A DNA stretch of 64,000 nt, taken from the NCBI GenBank assembly GCA_007751475.1, contig CP036434.1, positions 7,321,524-7,385,523 of the forward strand, read 5' to 3'. The position numbers and the translations under genes are program-made. Each line of letters starts with the position of its first letter. Within the stretch, counting starts at the first letter, position 1. This document shows, piece by piece, positions 35,258-43,403 of the stretch. The notes beneath the pieces are model-generated. The model saw only the letters and a list, made by a program, of their open reading frames with translations, did no database searches and was not told the DNA's origin. This DNA comes from Saltatorellus ferox. GTDB taxonomy: Bacteria > Planctomycetota > UBA1135 > GCA-002686595.

Positions 35258-35413
35258 GGCGATGGGTGGGTGGGAAGTTCGAACGGGGAAGTCGTAGCAC
35301 CCCGTACCGTAGCCAAGGACCACATTTCTGACCACGACCCAGGTCTCCAGGCTCGGCCCGGATCGAACGGCCCTGGCCAAGTTCCTGGAAAGCCTGTCCA
35401 GGATCCAGGTGGC

Positions 35414-36223
35414 TCATTTGGGCGGCAGTCCCTGATTGTTCGGGAGCTGGCGCAGCACACCCCGGGGCAGCGGCGCCCAGATCGCAGAGTCCTTGCCGGC
35501 CGCCGCGAGCGCTCCGTTCGTCCATGCGTTGCACGTGTGGAGCGCGTGGTAGCTGCCGCGTCCCTCGAAGAACCCGTCCGCCAGACCGACGCCGTAGCCC
35601 TCGAAGTCGATCCTGACCATGCGGCCTTCCGCGTCGAGCACCGCGCTCTCCAGGATGTACTCGCAGAGTTCGCGGTAGGCCGAAGGCTCGACGCGCACGA
35701 GATGGCAGCGATCGTCATGGACCGGCCCTCCCCAGTAGGACTTGACTCGGACCGCCGTCGGCGTCGGCCAGAGTGCGCCGCGCACCGCAACCCCTGGCGT
35801 CAGGTCCGACCAGGTGGGAACCTTCGTGTAGAACTCGCGCTCTCCCCATCCGATGGCGAGATAGCCGTGGCGTTCGAGCGGGAAGCCCTCGGGCAGGTGC
35901 TCCCGCCACGTGAACTCAGGATGGAAGGCAGGCACCCATACATCGACATGGGGACCACTCCGGAAGAAGTAGACGTCGATGCTGCCCTCCAGCGCCTCGG
36001 ACGTCCCATCGACCGTGATGCGCATCGCGATCTCCGCGGCGCCGAAGTAGAGGACAGGAACGGCCACCACGAGGCCGAGCAGCGCCAGTGTCCATCGCAG
36101 CGTCCATCGCAGGAAACGCCGCAGCCCCGCGCGCCCGGGCCCCCCGCGCTCGATGTTCGATGCGGGGGGCCCGGCGTGCGGGGCTGCGGGCGCCGTGGGT
36201 CCTTCGGGAGGCTCCACCGTCAT
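35414..36223 (-). CDS. DUF2459 (TIGR02117-type) membrane-anchored protein
   Basis: 269 residues from the ATG at 36223. A Pro/Gly-rich basic segment leads into one transmembrane helix (LALLGLVVAVPVLYFGAAEI). The conserved block follows: YLAIGWGEREFYTKVPTWSD, then LESAVLDAEGRMVRIDFEGY, then FFEGRGSYHALHTCNAWTNG, ending APLPRGVLRQLPNN. The family is of unknown biochemical function; the Cys-Asn-x-Trp block is invariant. It starts 4 bp past the purF stop. The first 30 codons lie in a strong hairpin (36121-36187), so the true start may be later. Confidence 0.8.
   Translation of the reverse strand: MTVEPPEGPTAPAAPHAGPPASNIERGGPGRAGLRRFLRWTLRWTLALLGLVVAVPVLYFGAAEIAMRITVDGTSEALEGSIDVYFFRSGPHVDVWVPAFHPEFTWREHLPEGFPLERHGYLAIGWGEREFYTKVPTWSDLTPGVAVRGALWPTPTAVRVKSYWGGPVHDDRCHLVRVEPSAYRELCEYILESAVLDAEGRMVRIDFEGYGVGLADGFFEGRGSYHALHTCNAWTNGALAAAGKDSAIWAPLPRGVLRQLPNNQGLPPK
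36121..36187. repeat. 27-bp hairpin inside the start of the DUF2459 gene, just past purF
   Basis: Arms 36121-36147 and 36162-36187 pair almost completely (one mismatch and one bulge), with an all-G+C core. This is much stronger than expected inside a coding segment. It could be the purF terminator with the annotated DUF2459 N-terminus spurious, or attenuate translation of that gene. Confidence 0.7.
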
Positions 36224-36227
36224 CCGA

Positions 36228-37718
36228 TCAGCAGGCCGATCCGCTCGGCGTGTTGTCGCGCTTCTCCTCGCGCTCGACCTCGATCATCTTCAGGCGCTCG
36301 AGCGTCACGTCCGGGGTCGGGTACTCGCCCGTGAAGCACGCGTTGCAGAACTTCTCGATCTTCGTGTTGCCCGCGCGTGCCGCCTCGTTCATCGCCTCGC
36401 GATCGAGGTAGAGCAGGTGATCCACGCCCAGGAACTTGGCGATCTCGGCGTTCGTCCGGCCCGTCGCGATGAACTCGCGCTTGCTCGCCATATCGACGCC
36501 GTAGGGGCACGGCGCCACCAGCGGCGGGCTCGTCACGCCGAAGTAGACCTTCTTGGCGCCGGAAGCGCGCACCATCTCGACGATCCGTTTCGACGTGTTG
36601 CCGCGCACGACCGAGTCGTCGACGAGGAGCACGTCCTTGCCCTTGAACTCGATGTCGATGGGGTTCAGCTTGCGCCGGATCGACGACGTGCGCGCCGTCT
36701 GGTTGGGCATGATGAACGTCCGGCCGATGTAGCGGTTCTTGACGAGCCCCTCGCGGTACGGAATGCCGAGCTCCATCGCGCAGGCGAACGCCGCGTCGCG
36801 CGCGCTGTCCGGCACCGGGATCACGGCGTCCGGGATCGGAGCGCCCGAGTCGCGCCACTGCTCGGCCAGCGCCTTGCCGAAGCGATGGCGCGTCTTGTAG
36901 ACGCTGATGTTGTCCAGGAACGAATCGGGCCGCGCGAAGTAGACGTACTCGAAGATGCACGGGCGGTGAGGCTCGTTGGCCACCTGCTGGCGGTGCACCG
37001 TGCGCGACTGGTCCACGAAGATCGCTTCGCCGGGGCCGATGTCGATCGTGCGCTCGTAGCCGTTCACGTCGAGAACGACGCTCTCGGACGCGCACGCGAA
37101 CCAGACCCCGTGCTCGTCGCGCTTCTGGCCGAAGACGGCGGGCTTGATGCCATAGGGATCGCGGAACGCGACCATCCCGACGTCGGCGACCGTGGCGCAG
37201 ACCGAGTACGCGCCCTTCACCTCGTCGTAGACCTTGCCGACCGCGTAGAAGATGTCCTCCTTCGTGATCTGCCCGCCGCTGGCCTGGAAGCGCTCGGCGA
37301 GGCCCTGCTGGAACACGTAGAGAAGGACCTCGAGGTCACAGGTCGAGTTCAGTCGCGTCATCGTCGAGCTGAAGCGCGAGTGGGACAGCTCGACGTAGTT
37401 GGTCACGTTGCCGTTGTGCACCATCGCTGTCCCGATCGGGAAAGTGTGGTGAAACGGCTGGGCGTCCTCGGTCCGGTTCTCGCCGACGGTCGGGTAGCGG
37501 ACGTGGCCGAGCCCCAGGTGACCCTGGAGACGCGACATGTTGTCCCCATCGAAGACCTCGACGACGAGCCCGTAGCCCTTCTTGACGTTGAATCGATCGG
37601 TGAAGGTCGTGATGCCCGCAGCGTCCTGGCCGCGGTGCTGGACGGCCAGAAGGCCCTCGTAGATCTCGGGCGCAACATCCACGCCGTCCGGACCAAAGAT
37701 CCCGATGAATCCACACAT
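36228..37718 (-). CDS. purF: amidophosphoribosyltransferase
   Basis: 496 residues from MCGFIGIFGPDG. The catalytic Cys2 directly follows Met, so there is no propeptide. The glutaminase domain shows LLAVQHRGQDAAGITTF and LGHVRYPT. The phosphoribosyltransferase part has VILVDDSVVRGNTSKR-type PRPP-binding residues (VLLVDDSVVRGNTSKRIVEM). Cys residues in PCIFEYVYFARPDSFL, PCPYGVDMA and KFCNACFTGEYPTPD match the 4Fe-4S ligands of the Bacillus-type enzyme. It makes phosphoribosylamine from PRPP and glutamine, the first step of purine synthesis. No other pur gene is adjacent. It diverges from the histidine-kinase gene. Confidence 0.95.
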   Translation of the reverse strand: MCGFIGIFGPDGVDVAPEIYEGLLAVQHRGQDAAGITTFTDRFNVKKGYGLVVEVFDGDNMSRLQGHLGLGHVRYPTVGENRTEDAQPFHHTFPIGTAMVHNGNVTNYVELSHSRFSSTMTRLNSTCDLEVLLYVFQQGLAERFQASGGQITKEDIFYAVGKVYDEVKGAYSVCATVADVGMVAFRDPYGIKPAVFGQKRDEHGVWFACASESVVLDVNGYERTIDIGPGEAIFVDQSRTVHRQQVANEPHRPCIFEYVYFARPDSFLDNISVYKTRHRFGKALAEQWRDSGAPIPDAVIPVPDSARDAAFACAMELGIPYREGLVKNRYIGRTFIMPNQTARTSSIRRKLNPIDIEFKGKDVLLVDDSVVRGNTSKRIVEMVRASGAKKVYFGVTSPPLVAPCPYGVDMASKREFIATGRTNAEIAKFLGVDHLLYLDREAMNEAARAGNTKIEKFCNACFTGEYPTPDVTLERLKMIEVEREEKRDNTPSGSAC

Positions 37719-38007
37719 AGGTATTTGATGCCGCCTGCTGTGACGACGCGTTGAGGGGTCCCTCGCAGGAGCCCATCGGGGCGATGGGTGGGAGAGTGGG
37801 CGAGCAGGATAACCCACGTGGTCCGGGATCGGTGGCCCTGGAAGACCTCTTCGGGCCAATCTCCCCCCTGAGGGACGGCCCTTAGGGTCCTCCCTGGTTC
37901 GAGCCGGAGGAATATTCCCGTTTCCCCTCATAGGTTCCCGAATCTGAGCCGAGTAAGTCCCTGTCGGGGTCCCCCCCTCCCGACGCACTCTCCCACCACT
38001 TTCGCCT
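37719..38007. promoter_or_regulatory. divergent purF / histidine-kinase intergenic region
   Basis: 289 bp between the purF start (minus strand) and the kinase start (plus strand). It must hold both promoters. I see no gene and no structure I can name; it contains a C-rich stretch near 37965-37980. Confidence 0.45.
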
Positions 38008-39096
38008 ATGTTCTCCCATCTCGCTGCGGCGGCGGAACGTGCAGTTCCTGCCATCGGCCGCAGAAGATCGCTCCTGGTGTGCACAGGAGCAGCGACCGCG
38101 CTGATCGCCGCGGCCCTCTGGTTCCCGCTCTTCAGCGGGCAGAGACCCCTTCTGATCAGCCTGCTGGCTCTGATGGTGCCGTGCGCCGTCACCGCCTGGA
38201 TGCTGCAGAGCGTGGCGGCCGCGGAGGCGCGGCTGCAGGCCGCGCTGGCCCGGTCGCAAGGCCTCGATCGCGCCAACGCCGAGCTTCGGCGCTTCGCTCA
38301 GACGGTGGCCCATGACCTTCGCGCGCCACTCGTCAGCGCCTCCGGCTACCTGGAGATGGCCCGCGAGAACGCCCGTTCCGGCGAGGTCCAGGGGGTGATG
38401 CAGCTCCTGGATCGGGCTTCGGAGACGGCGAGGCGCATGGACGGTCTGATCAGCGGACTGCTGGAGCTTGCCAGCGGCGACGAGGTCGACCTCGACGCTC
38501 CGATCGACCTCGATCGGGTGGCACAGAACGCCCTCAACGATCTGGCCCCTGCCCTGGAGCGCTCGGGCGTCGAGGTTCACTGCGCCGAGCCATTGGGAAC
38601 AGTCCTCGGGGACGCCCGCTACGTCCAGCAGGCGTTCGACAACGTGCTAGGGAACGCGCTGAAGTATGGCCGTCCCACCGACGGATACACGACTCCCATG
38701 CTGGAGATCCGGGCCGAGAGGCTCGCGAGCACCGTCCGCATTTCGATCGCCGACAACGGCCCTGGCATCCCTGCGCAAAAGCGTCAAGCGCTCCTCCAGG
38801 GAGCGACCGCTGCCGTCCGGCAGCCCAAACTGATCTTCGGGGACGGCCATCGCCCCCTCACAGGGGCCAATGCTGGCCTCGGCCTCGGGCTGGTGAGCCA
38901 GGCCATGAAAGAGTGTGGCGGTAGCCTCTCGATCCAGACCTCCGCCCTGGGCGGAGCCGAGTTTGTCCTAGAATTCCGAGCTGATCCATGCGTGCAACAC
39001 AGTCAGATCCCGGCGAGCCTTCCCGACTCCCTGCCGCGGCGGATGCTCGCGGACCACGCGTCCTGCTCGTCGAGGATGACCCTGATCACCGGATGA
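38008..39096 (+). CDS. membrane sensor histidine kinase
   Basis: 362 residues. Two transmembrane helices lie at about 21-42 and 46-68 (LLVCTGAATALIAAALWFPL; LLISLLALMVPCAVTAWML), with almost no extracytoplasmic loop. The dimerisation/phospho-acceptor motif is FAQTVAHDLRAPLVSASGYL (His102). The ATPase domain has an N-box (YVQQAFDNVLGNALKYG), a G1 box (ISIADNGPGIP) and a G2 box (NAGLGLGLVSQAM). It phosphorylates a partner receiver. The next gene starts inside it and contains a receiver domain, so that is the likely partner. The last 35 residues encode in two frames and may be under dual constraint. Confidence 0.88.
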   Translation: MFSHLAAAAERAVPAIGRRRSLLVCTGAATALIAAALWFPLFSGQRPLLISLLALMVPCAVTAWMLQSVAAAEARLQAALARSQGLDRANAELRRFAQTVAHDLRAPLVSASGYLEMARENARSGEVQGVMQLLDRASETARRMDGLISGLLELASGDEVDLDAPIDLDRVAQNALNDLAPALERSGVEVHCAEPLGTVLGDARYVQQAFDNVLGNALKYGRPTDGYTTPMLEIRAERLASTVRISIADNGPGIPAQKRQALLQGATAAVRQPKLIFGDGHRPLTGANAGLGLGLVSQAMKECGGSLSIQTSALGGAEFVLEFRADPCVQHSQIPASLPDSLPRRMLADHASCSSRMTLITG

Positions 39097-40193
39097 TCGC
39101 CGACCACTACCTGAAGAAGGTAGGAGAGCGAATCGGACGCGTCTCGCATGCGTCGAGCCTCGCGGCGGCGCACGCTTCACTGGAAGCCGAGGGCGCGGAC
39201 CTCGTGCTGCTGGATCTCACGCTCCCCGACAGCAAGATGGAGGCGACCCTGGCTGCCCTGGGCTCACTGACCCGGAGCTACCGCGACACCAGTTTCGTCG
39301 CGCTCAGCTCGCTCGGCTCCCAGGACATCGCTCTCTCTGCGCTCGAGCACGGAGCCGCGGCGTTCCTTCCCAAGCAGGAGATCAACGTTGCGTCCCTCAA
39401 CGCTCTCCTGGACGATCTCGACGTCGCGCGACCTGCTCCTTCGAGTGCCGCTGATCCCGACGTCGTGAACGCGGCGCCGGACCAGAGCGAGATCGACGCA
39501 CGCAGGCTCGCGTCGAAGATCGCCCACGACGCTCTCGGCTGGGCGTCGAACATTCGCTTCCGCGCCTCCGCCATGGCCGCGGATCCGAGCGTGCAGGCCT
39601 CGGACGCTCTCCGTTCGAGCGTGGAAAGCATCAGGTCCAGCGCGCTCGCGCTCACGAGCTTCATCTCCGGCGCGCGCTCGCTCTTGATCACGGAGCTGGA
39701 GGCGCTGACGGCCGCGCCCGGCGACACCGAAGAACTGGATCTCGGCCCATGGCTGACGGAGACGGCGGAACGCTGGCAGAAGTCGACGCGGAACAAGCGA
39801 CTCGCCCCGCGAATCGACGTCCGATCCAGCGGCCGCGTTCCGGACGAGGTGGGACGCCGACTCCTCTCGCGCGCTGTCACCGCACTCCTGCAGAATGCCG
39901 CCCAGCACGCCGCGCGACCGGAAGGGCCGATCGCCTTCCACATCCATGAGGTGCCTTCCGATGGACCGCGCGTGGTCCTGGACGCCTACGACGACGGCGG
40001 GCCCTGGTCGATCGACGATGCGGAGGCACTCGGCACTCCGCTCACGACAGGTCAAAAGAAGGCCGCCAGCGCGGGCCTGGGCCTCTATTCCGCAAGACGC
40101 GCCCTGGAAGCGCTGGGTGGATCGATGACCTTCCACGAGCGCGCGAGCGCCTCTGGGTCGTACCTGATCCGGCTGCAGATCCCTCGCGCGTAG
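38988..40193 (+). CDS. receiver domain joined to a histidine-kinase-like transmitter
   Basis: 401 residues, overlapping the previous gene by 109 bp. An N-terminal CheY-like receiver (residues 25-145) has acidic Asp30/31, phospho-acceptor Asp76 in LVLLDLTLPDSKM, and Lys129 in FLPKQ. A transmitter follows: a HisKA-like helix with KIAHDALGWASNIRF (His180), an N-box (ALLQNAAQHAARP), a G1-like AYDDGGPWSID and a G2 box (AGLGLYSARRALEAL). The usual sensor-then-receiver order is reversed, so the receiver probably controls the kinase core or sits in a phosphorelay with the preceding kinase. G1 has an Asp-Asp-Gly-Gly pattern rather than D-N-G-x-G, so activity is uncertain. Confidence 0.82.
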   Translation: MRATQSDPGEPSRLPAAADARGPRVLLVEDDPDHRMIADHYLKKVGERIGRVSHASSLAAAHASLEAEGADLVLLDLTLPDSKMEATLAALGSLTRSYRDTSFVALSSLGSQDIALSALEHGAAAFLPKQEINVASLNALLDDLDVARPAPSSAADPDVVNAAPDQSEIDARRLASKIAHDALGWASNIRFRASAMAADPSVQASDALRSSVESIRSSALALTSFISGARSLLITELEALTAAPGDTEELDLGPWLTETAERWQKSTRNKRLAPRIDVRSSGRVPDEVGRRLLSRAVTALLQNAAQHAARPEGPIAFHIHEVPSDGPRVVLDAYDDGGPWSIDDAEALGTPLTTGQKKAASAGLGLYSARRALEALGGSMTFHERASASGSYLIRLQIPRA

Positions 40194-40196
40194 ACC

Positions 40197-41132
40197 TCAG
40201 GACCCCGTCGTCGCCCTCTCCTGGGACGCCGTCGCTTTGAACTGGGGATTCACGCCCGGTCCCTGGGTCTTGCCCAGCATGCGCTGCACCTTGTTGCCGA
40301 GCATTCTCAACCGAAGCCGCCAGCCCCGCAGCCACAACGGATTCGTCGGCGCCGCCTGGACCATGTACGCGTTCCAGCGCACGCGCTCCTGCCAGACCTG
40401 AAGCGAGGTCACGCCGTCACGCAGCGCCGAGAGCGGCGCGTGCTCGGCCATGTCCTCGTCGCGCTTCAGGAGCGTGTTCGGCGAACGCGGGTCGTCCATG
40501 TGATCCTCGCGCAGGAACGGAAAGTAGAAGCCGTTGACGTAGCCGCTCTCCGCGATCGAGTTGCAGTACTTCGTGAAGCACGGGTCTTCCTGGCTGAGCA
40601 GGCCCTGCGCCTCCATGCACTCGCGCTTCATGAGGTAGCCCGAGCCCTGGACCCAGCAGTTCACGAGCATGCGATGGCCGCCCTTCAGATCGCGCAGCTT
40701 CTTCTCCGCGAGCTCCGGCACGTAGTCCTCGTCCTGGAAGCGCCAGCAGCCGATCACGCCCAGCTCGGGATTCGCCTCGTGCGCGGCCCGAAGCGTCTGC
40801 GCCCAGCCCTCCTCCAGCAGGCAGTCATCGTCCACCTTGCAGAGGTAGGCGCCGTCGGCGTTCTCCCACAGCCAGTTCGTCGGCGCGCGCAGCTTCTCGT
40901 TCACCGGGCTGTGGTGGAATCGATGGCACCGCGGGTGCTCGGCCATCTCCTTCGCGACGGCCAGCGTCTCCGCATCGTCGCCGTTGTGCCAGATCCAGAC
41001 TCGCATCGTGTCGTCGCAGCTGTCGAGCAGTGCCTTGAGCGACTGGCGCGCATAGAGCGGCCGGCGATGGGTGATCATCAGGATGTCGATGATCTGACTC
41101 GGAGTTTGGGCAGGTGCGGTCGTCATGCTCAT
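40197..41132 (-). CDS. glycosyltransferase family 2 protein
   Basis: 311 residues. The GT-A donor domain begins IDILMITHRRPLYARQSLKA. The metal-binding Asp cluster is in YLCKVDDDCLLEEGW. Further landmarks are LGVIGCWRFQDEDYVPELAE and CWVQGSGYLMKRECMEAQGL. The sugar and acceptor are unknown. It diverges from the sialate O-acetylesterase gene; the two could belong to the same surface-glycan process, but that is only context. Confidence 0.85.
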   Translation of the reverse strand: MSMTTAPAQTPSQIIDILMITHRRPLYARQSLKALLDSCDDTMRVWIWHNGDDAETLAVAKEMAEHPRCHRFHHSPVNEKLRAPTNWLWENADGAYLCKVDDDCLLEEGWAQTLRAAHEANPELGVIGCWRFQDEDYVPELAEKKLRDLKGGHRMLVNCWVQGSGYLMKRECMEAQGLLSQEDPCFTKYCNSIAESGYVNGFYFPFLREDHMDDPRSPNTLLKRDEDMAEHAPLSALRDGVTSLQVWQERVRWNAYMVQAAPTNPLWLRGWRLRLRMLGNKVQRMLGKTQGPGVNPQFKATASQERATTGS

Positions 41133-41274
41133 GGCGATGGCCGTGGGTGACCGGGGCGGGCCTGGTAAGCCGTTCGTTGCGGCGACCCTGGGCGGTCCAG
41201 GTCTCCGTAAGATCGGCTTTCTCGTACGGCTCCGTACCCGAAATCCAGGTCCCCGTCCCCAGATTCGTCAGCCC

Positions 41275-43269
41275 ATGAAAATGATTCCGTCTCGTCGTCC
41301 AGGAGCGCGCACCGTGGCCGCGCTTCTCCCTTCCATGACTCTCATCGGTTTCGCAGGGGCCGAGCTGAAGCTCCCCGCAGTGCTCTCCAGCGGGATGGTG
41401 CTGCAGCAAGAGGCCAGCGTCCCGATCTGGGGACGCGCCAACCCGGGGGAGACGGTCACGGTGACGGCGAACTGGGGCGAGGCGACCGGAAAGCCCCCCA
41501 CCGAAGTGAACGTCCAGGCCGACGCAGACGGCCACTGGATGGTGAAGATCTCCACGCCGAAGGCGGAAGGCAACGAGTTCCAGGTACGTGTCTCCACGGG
41601 GCCGGAAACCGTGGAACTGGAGAACGTCGTCCTCGGCGAGGTCTGGCTCTGCTCTGGCCAGTCGAACATGGAATGGCGGATCAGCGACTCCATGGACGCG
41701 GCCCGCCAGAGCCCCGACCTTTCCGCCGAGGACATCTCCCTCGAACCGAGCCGCATCCGTCACTTCACGGTTTCGCGGGCCTACGCCCTCGAGCCCGCCG
41801 AGGACTGCGGCGGCCGCTGGCTCGACGCCTCCGGCGAGAACGCTCTCCCGTGCAGCGCCGTCGGCTACTTCTTCGCGCGCGCTATCCAGCAGGAACTCGA
41901 CGTGCCGATCGGCCTCGTGATCTCCTCCTGGGGCGGCACGACCGCCCAGGTCTGGACGTCCGCCGAGGTCGTGTCGGCCTTCCCGGACCACGCGAAGGCA
42001 CTGGAGGAGATCCGCGCCCGCGGCGGCGAAGCGACCCTGAGCGAGACGGAGATCGACGCCTTCTGGAACGGCGTCGACGAGGCGGCGTTCTTCGAGAGCC
42101 GGTTCAAGTCACCGGATTTCGACGACGGTCACTGGGACACGACCTCGGTCCCCACCAGCTACGACGATCTCGGGCTCAGCGGCTTCGATGGAGTGGTCTG
42201 GTTCCGCACCGTAGTCGACGTGCCGCCGAGCTGGGCCGGATCCGATCTCGTGCTGGAGCTTCCGCCCATCGACGACCACGACGAGACCTTCTGGAACGGT
42301 GAGCGGATCGGATCGAAGCTGGAGCGAGGCGCGTGGTCCACGCCGCGTCGCTATGGGGTCCCCGCCGAGAGCGTGAAGGGCGGCGCCGCGAGTCTGACGA
42401 TTCGCGCTCTCGACACCGGCGGTCAGGGCGGGTTCGGCGCGGGCGCCGCGAAGCTCTCGCGCGGCGACGAGTGGATCGACCTCGCGGGCGAATGGAGGTA
42501 CAGGCGCGGCGTCCCGAGCGCGAGCGCGGGCCGCCCCCCCGCGCCGCCCCAGGTGGACCACCGCCTGCCTTCGGCTCTCTACAACGCGATGCTGGCTCCG
42601 CTGATTCCCTACGCGGTGCGCGGCGTCCTCTGGTACCAGGGTGAGTCGAACCGCTCTAGCGCGGACGAATACCGGTCGCTCTTCCCGGCAATGATCGTCG
42701 ACTGGCGGACGCGATGGGACGACCTCGCGCTTCCGTTCTACTTCGTTCAAATCGCGCCCTATCGCTACGGGGAAGGACCCGAGGGCGAAGACGCCACGGC
42801 GCGTCTGCGCGAAGCCCAGGCCATGGCCACGCGTCTCCCCGCGACCGGCATGGCGCTGACCGCGGACGTGGGCAACCCCCGTGATATCCACCCGAAGAAC
42901 AAGTGGGAGGTCGGCCGCAGGCTTGCGCTCTTCGCGCTCCACGATCTCTATGGGCATCCGGAGATCGAACCTGACGGCCCCACGCTCCGCTCCGCCACCC
43001 TGGCGGGGGACCGCCTCGTGCTCGACTTCGACCACGTCGCGGGCGGACTGCAAAAGACAGGGCCAGCCCTGGAGCACTTCGAACTCCAAGCGGCTGACGG
43101 TACGTTCGTTCCCGCCGTGGCCGAGATCACGGGCGAGGGCCGGACGATCACGCTCCGTGCCGAGGGCGTCGGGGAGCCGAAGGCTGCACGCTACCTCTGG
43201 AGCGACGCCGCCGAGTCGAGCGTCCGCGGCGGCACCGGCCTACCGATGGCCCCCTTCCGAACGAGGTGA
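41275..43269 (+). CDS. sialate O-acetylesterase
   Basis: 664 residues from the ATG at 41275. A signal peptide is likely (VAALLPSMTLIGFAGA). A leading beta-sandwich (LPAVLSSGMVLQQEASVPIW) is typical of the family. The SGNH hydrolase Ser lies in EVWLCSGQSNMEWRISDSMD (Ser130). The core is split by a carbohydrate-binding-like insert with DDHDETFWNGERIGSKLERG. The C-terminal catalytic Asp/His block is GNPRDIHPKNKWEVGRRLAL. The enzyme removes acetyl groups from sialic acid or other acetylated sugars outside the cytoplasm. Length and architecture are normal for the family. Confidence 0.92.
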   Translation: MKMIPSRRPGARTVAALLPSMTLIGFAGAELKLPAVLSSGMVLQQEASVPIWGRANPGETVTVTANWGEATGKPPTEVNVQADADGHWMVKISTPKAEGNEFQVRVSTGPETVELENVVLGEVWLCSGQSNMEWRISDSMDAARQSPDLSAEDISLEPSRIRHFTVSRAYALEPAEDCGGRWLDASGENALPCSAVGYFFARAIQQELDVPIGLVISSWGGTTAQVWTSAEVVSAFPDHAKALEEIRARGGEATLSETEIDAFWNGVDEAAFFESRFKSPDFDDGHWDTTSVPTSYDDLGLSGFDGVVWFRTVVDVPPSWAGSDLVLELPPIDDHDETFWNGERIGSKLERGAWSTPRRYGVPAESVKGGAASLTIRALDTGGQGGFGAGAAKLSRGDEWIDLAGEWRYRRGVPSASAGRPPAPPQVDHRLPSALYNAMLAPLIPYAVRGVLWYQGESNRSSADEYRSLFPAMIVDWRTRWDDLALPFYFVQIAPYRYGEGPEGEDATARLREAQAMATRLPATGMALTADVGNPRDIHPKNKWEVGRRLALFALHDLYGHPEIEPDGPTLRSATLAGDRLVLDFDHVAGGLQKTGPALEHFELQAADGTFVPAVAEITGEGRTITLRAEGVGEPKAARYLWSDAAESSVRGGTGLPMAPFRTR

Positions 43270-43319
43270 ACCGCGCCAGCGGCGATCCCATCGCCAGGGC
43301 GTCGGGCGGAGATCGTCGC

Positions 43320-43358
43320 GGTGCGGCGGCTCGGTGCGGCGGCTCGGTGCGACGGCTC
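43320..43358. repeat. three tandem 13-bp units between two convergent genes
   Basis: The unit GGTGCGGCGGCTC occurs at 43320-43332 and 43333-43345, with one substitution in the third copy at 43346-43358. It lies between the end of the esterase gene and the end of the giant lipoprotein gene; no coding consequence is seen. Confidence 0.85.
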
Positions 43359-43403
43359 GGTGAGATCGCCGCCGACACCCTCCCCTCGACCCGTCGGACG
43401 GCA

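Noticed and set aside
34492..35790. A 432-codon minus-strand frame crossing the signal-peptide region of the secreted beta-propeller protein.
   Set aside because: It is the third frame of the same region; it matches neither the signal peptide nor the propeller and is highly basic, typical of a high-GC shadow.
37880..37920. A GGTTCGAGCC segment that resembles a tRNA T loop.
   Set aside because: The flanking bases do not form a T stem and no acceptor or anticodon arm can be paired around it.
43320..43358. Possible CRISPR array.
   Set aside because: Only three adjacent 13-bp units without spacers; no cas gene in the window. I found no other direct repeats with regular spacing.
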